DNA of 64,000 bases from Actinopolyspora alba (GTDB lineage Bacteria > Actinomycetota > Actinomycetes > Mycobacteriales > Pseudonocardiaceae): NCBI RefSeq assembly GCF_900112765.1, contig NZ_FOMZ01000008.1, forward strand, positions 62,001 through 126,000, given 5' to 3'. A model generated the notes under the pieces. That model did not search any database and had not been told where the DNA came from. It was given only the letters and a program-made list of their open reading frames with translations. Numbering within the stretch: position 1 is the first letter of the stretch; the number at the start of each line of letters is the position of its first letter. Positions 62,848 to 64,000 of the stretch are shown one piece after another. The translations under genes were made by a program, and so were the position numbers.

Positions 62848-62907
62848 GACTACGGGGTCAGCGATACCGGAGTCAGGGATACCGGGTTCAGGGACGCCGG
62901 GTTCAGG
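62848..62907 (+). repeat. Four 15-bp tandem units
   Basis: Four near-identical 15-bp units, for example GATACCGGGTTCAGG, run from 62848 to 62907. The last unit supplies the stop codon of the minus-strand small membrane-protein gene. In another frame the minus strand would read Pro-Glu-Pro-Gly-Val/Ile repeats. Slippage here could change that gene's end. Confidence 0.75.
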
Positions 62908-63253
62908 GGCGGGAGGAGTCCTGTTCCGGACTCTGCTGCTCGTCACCGGAGTTCCCACCTCGCGAATCGAGGTGTCGTTGCCAGATGCGGTCCCGCACTC
63001 CCGGCAGCGATCTGCCGATGAACCTGCCGCGGGGGCGCCCGCCACCGGGAGAAACACCGTCCCCTGTGGACTTTCCGCCGCCGGTGTCCGGGGAGAGCGC
63101 CCTCGCCACGAACCCTCCCGCGATGGAGACCGCGCCGATCGTCCCCGCTATCCACGCGACGTAGTCCATCGTGAGCAGCACTGCCCCGGTGAACAGGGCC
63201 ACGAGGATCGACAAGAGGCCGACCAGGAACAACACGCGCGCGGACGGTGACAT
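62903..63253 (-). CDS. Small two-helix membrane protein
   Basis: A 116-residue protein with two membrane helices: about 7-26 (Val-Leu-Phe-Leu-Val-Gly-Leu-Leu-Ser-Ile-Leu-Val-Ala) and about 30-50 (Asp-Tyr-Val-Ala-Trp-Ile-Ala-Gly-Thr-Ile-Gly). A soluble, Gly/Arg/Asp-rich tail follows. I do not assign a family; a small membrane protein beside sepH is also found in mycobacteria, so this may be its counterpart. It is convergent with sepH, and its stop lies in a 15-bp tandem repeat. ATG 63253 has GAGGGC immediately upstream. Confidence 0.65.
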   Translation of the reverse strand: MSPSARVLFLVGLLSILVALFTGAVLLTMDYVAWIAGTIGAVSIAGGFVARALSPDTGGGKSTGDGVSPGGGRPRGRFIGRSLPGVRDRIWQRHLDSRGGNSGDEQQSPEQDSSRP

Positions 63254-63347
63254 GCCCTCGATTGTGCCCAACGGCCCAACACGGAACCATGCTGACCGGG
63301 CCGAACATTCGTTCCCCCGGATGGTGTAGGGCGCGGGGAGGCCCGGC

Positions 63348-63956
63348 TCACCCCAGCAGACTCAGCGGCAGGATCACCCAGGAAACGACGACACCGAGCA
63401 CCACTCCGAAGGCCACCCAGCGCCAGGTGGGTACGGCGCGTCCGAGCCAGACCGACGGGGCGAATCCGCCCGCCACAGCGAGATTGACCACCACTCCGAG
63501 CAGCGGATTCACCTCGGCCAGCCCCAGCGAAACCACCACCAGCACCACGGAGACCAGCACCGCGAGGATGACGCTGACCGTCACACCGGTGGGCCGGGCG
63601 GTGCGATCGAGCTCTTCCGTCCGCGGGTCCGAGCCCGCGACAAGCCGCTGCCCGCCGGGTGCGGGCAGCGTGCTCGGCTCACCCGTCAGCGGATCGTGGT
63701 AACGAACGGCACGGCCGCACTCCCCCGCCGTGCGGCCCGCGAGCAGCCGGCCGCGACGTGCCACCGCACGCGACGCCCGTTCGTCGGGGGGATTCCCGCG
63801 GCCGATTCGCTCCACGACCTCGGCCCATTCGTACAGCGCCGCGCAGAGAGTGGGGGAAAGCCCCACGTGCTCCGGCTTCAGGCCGAGCGGCCCGTCCGCC
63901 TCGACGAACAGGGGTCGCCCTCGGACGACCCGGAGTTCCATGGTTTCCCCGACCAT
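63348..63956 (-). CDS. DUF2537 family protein
   Basis: A 202-residue protein matching DUF2537: Met-Glu-Leu-Arg-Val-Val-Arg-Gly-Arg-Pro-Leu-Phe-Val near the start, a soluble domain of about 115 residues, then three membrane helices (about 122-145, 150-165 and 178-200) ending in Leu-Pro-Leu-Ser-Leu-Leu-Gly. The family is restricted to actinobacteria and has no known function. The start could be ATG 63956 or ATG 63941; both have GGGG-type ribosome sites. The gene is on the minus strand, 94 bases ahead of the small membrane protein. Only 44 bases remain to the window end. Confidence 0.75.
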   Translation of the reverse strand: MVGETMELRVVRGRPLFVEADGPLGLKPEHVGLSPTLCAALYEWAEVVERIGRGNPPDERASRAVARRGRLLAGRTAGECGRAVRYHDPLTGEPSTLPAPGGQRLVAGSDPRTEELDRTARPTGVTVSVILAVLVSVVLVVVSLGLAEVNPLLGVVVNLAVAGGFAPSVWLGRAVPTWRWVAFGVVLGVVVSWVILPLSLLG

Positions 63957-64000
63957 CGCGACGTCCCCCTACTGAGATCTTCCACCGGGACGATGCTCTC

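Overview
The window is high-GC actinobacterial DNA. Codons have strongly GC-biased third positions, GTG and TTG starts are common, and many genes overlap by 4 bases in GTGA or TTGA fashion. A septation protein SepH, a lone DUF397 protein, a SigC-type ECF sigma factor, a serC/sepH neighbourhood and a citA/pdxH/gltA neighbourhood all point to the mycobacteria/Pseudonocardia side of the Actinomycetota. Acidic proteins suggest a halotolerant genus such as Actinopolyspora or Saccharopolyspora; that genus-level guess is inference. No rRNA, tRNA, prophage or insertion sequence was seen.

Layout. 1-9.5 kb: end of a YgaP-like gene with a TauE/SafE exporter, a large LuxR-type ATPase regulator, a secreted subtilisin with a PKD domain, a K+/H+ antiporter, a thioesterase-like protein and a NUDIX hydrolase. 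9.9-16 kb: an operon of a GT2/GtrA glycosyltransferase, a GT39-type membrane glycosyltransferase and a two-component system. 16-25 kb: acyl-CoA synthetase, YrhK-like protein, aldo/keto reductase, secreted I36-type protein, then a four-gene operon (DMT transporter, GT4, alpha/beta hydrolase, GT4). 25.5-33 kb: a DUF4232 lipoprotein, an alpha/beta-hydrolase lacking its serine, a PRC-barrel protein, an unknown protein, and a compact module of two small helical proteins, a soluble FtsK/EccC-like ATPase and a coiled-coil partner. 33-38.6 kb: quinone-type oxidoreductase, a divergent GlpD-like flavoprotein and a NatAB-like ABC exporter. 38.7-47.6 kb: gltA, a 17-residue peptide gene with its own terminator, PfkB sugar kinase with TetR, acyl-CoA dehydrogenase, aldose epimerase, pdxH and a second citrate synthase. 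48-60 kb: a copper/cytochrome-oxidase region (CtaG, CopD-CtaG fusion, CopA ATPase, SigC-like sigma with anti-sigma) interrupted by a DUF2218 gene with an IdeR-like box and a MacB/FtsX-type ABC system. 60-64 kb: serC, sepH, a small membrane protein and a DUF2537 protein.

The most unusual signal is non-coding. Seven intergenic sites carry an undescribed composite repeat. One part is a large nested inverted repeat with CGGAACCT at its end and GCCCGAC/GTCGGGC at its core. The other part is two or three copies of an 18-bp hairpin with core CGATTTCGCGAGAAATCG, usually spaced 51-53 bp apart. Two further sites hold decayed arms. Other leads are the 17-residue peptide unit and the FtsK/small-helical-protein module.
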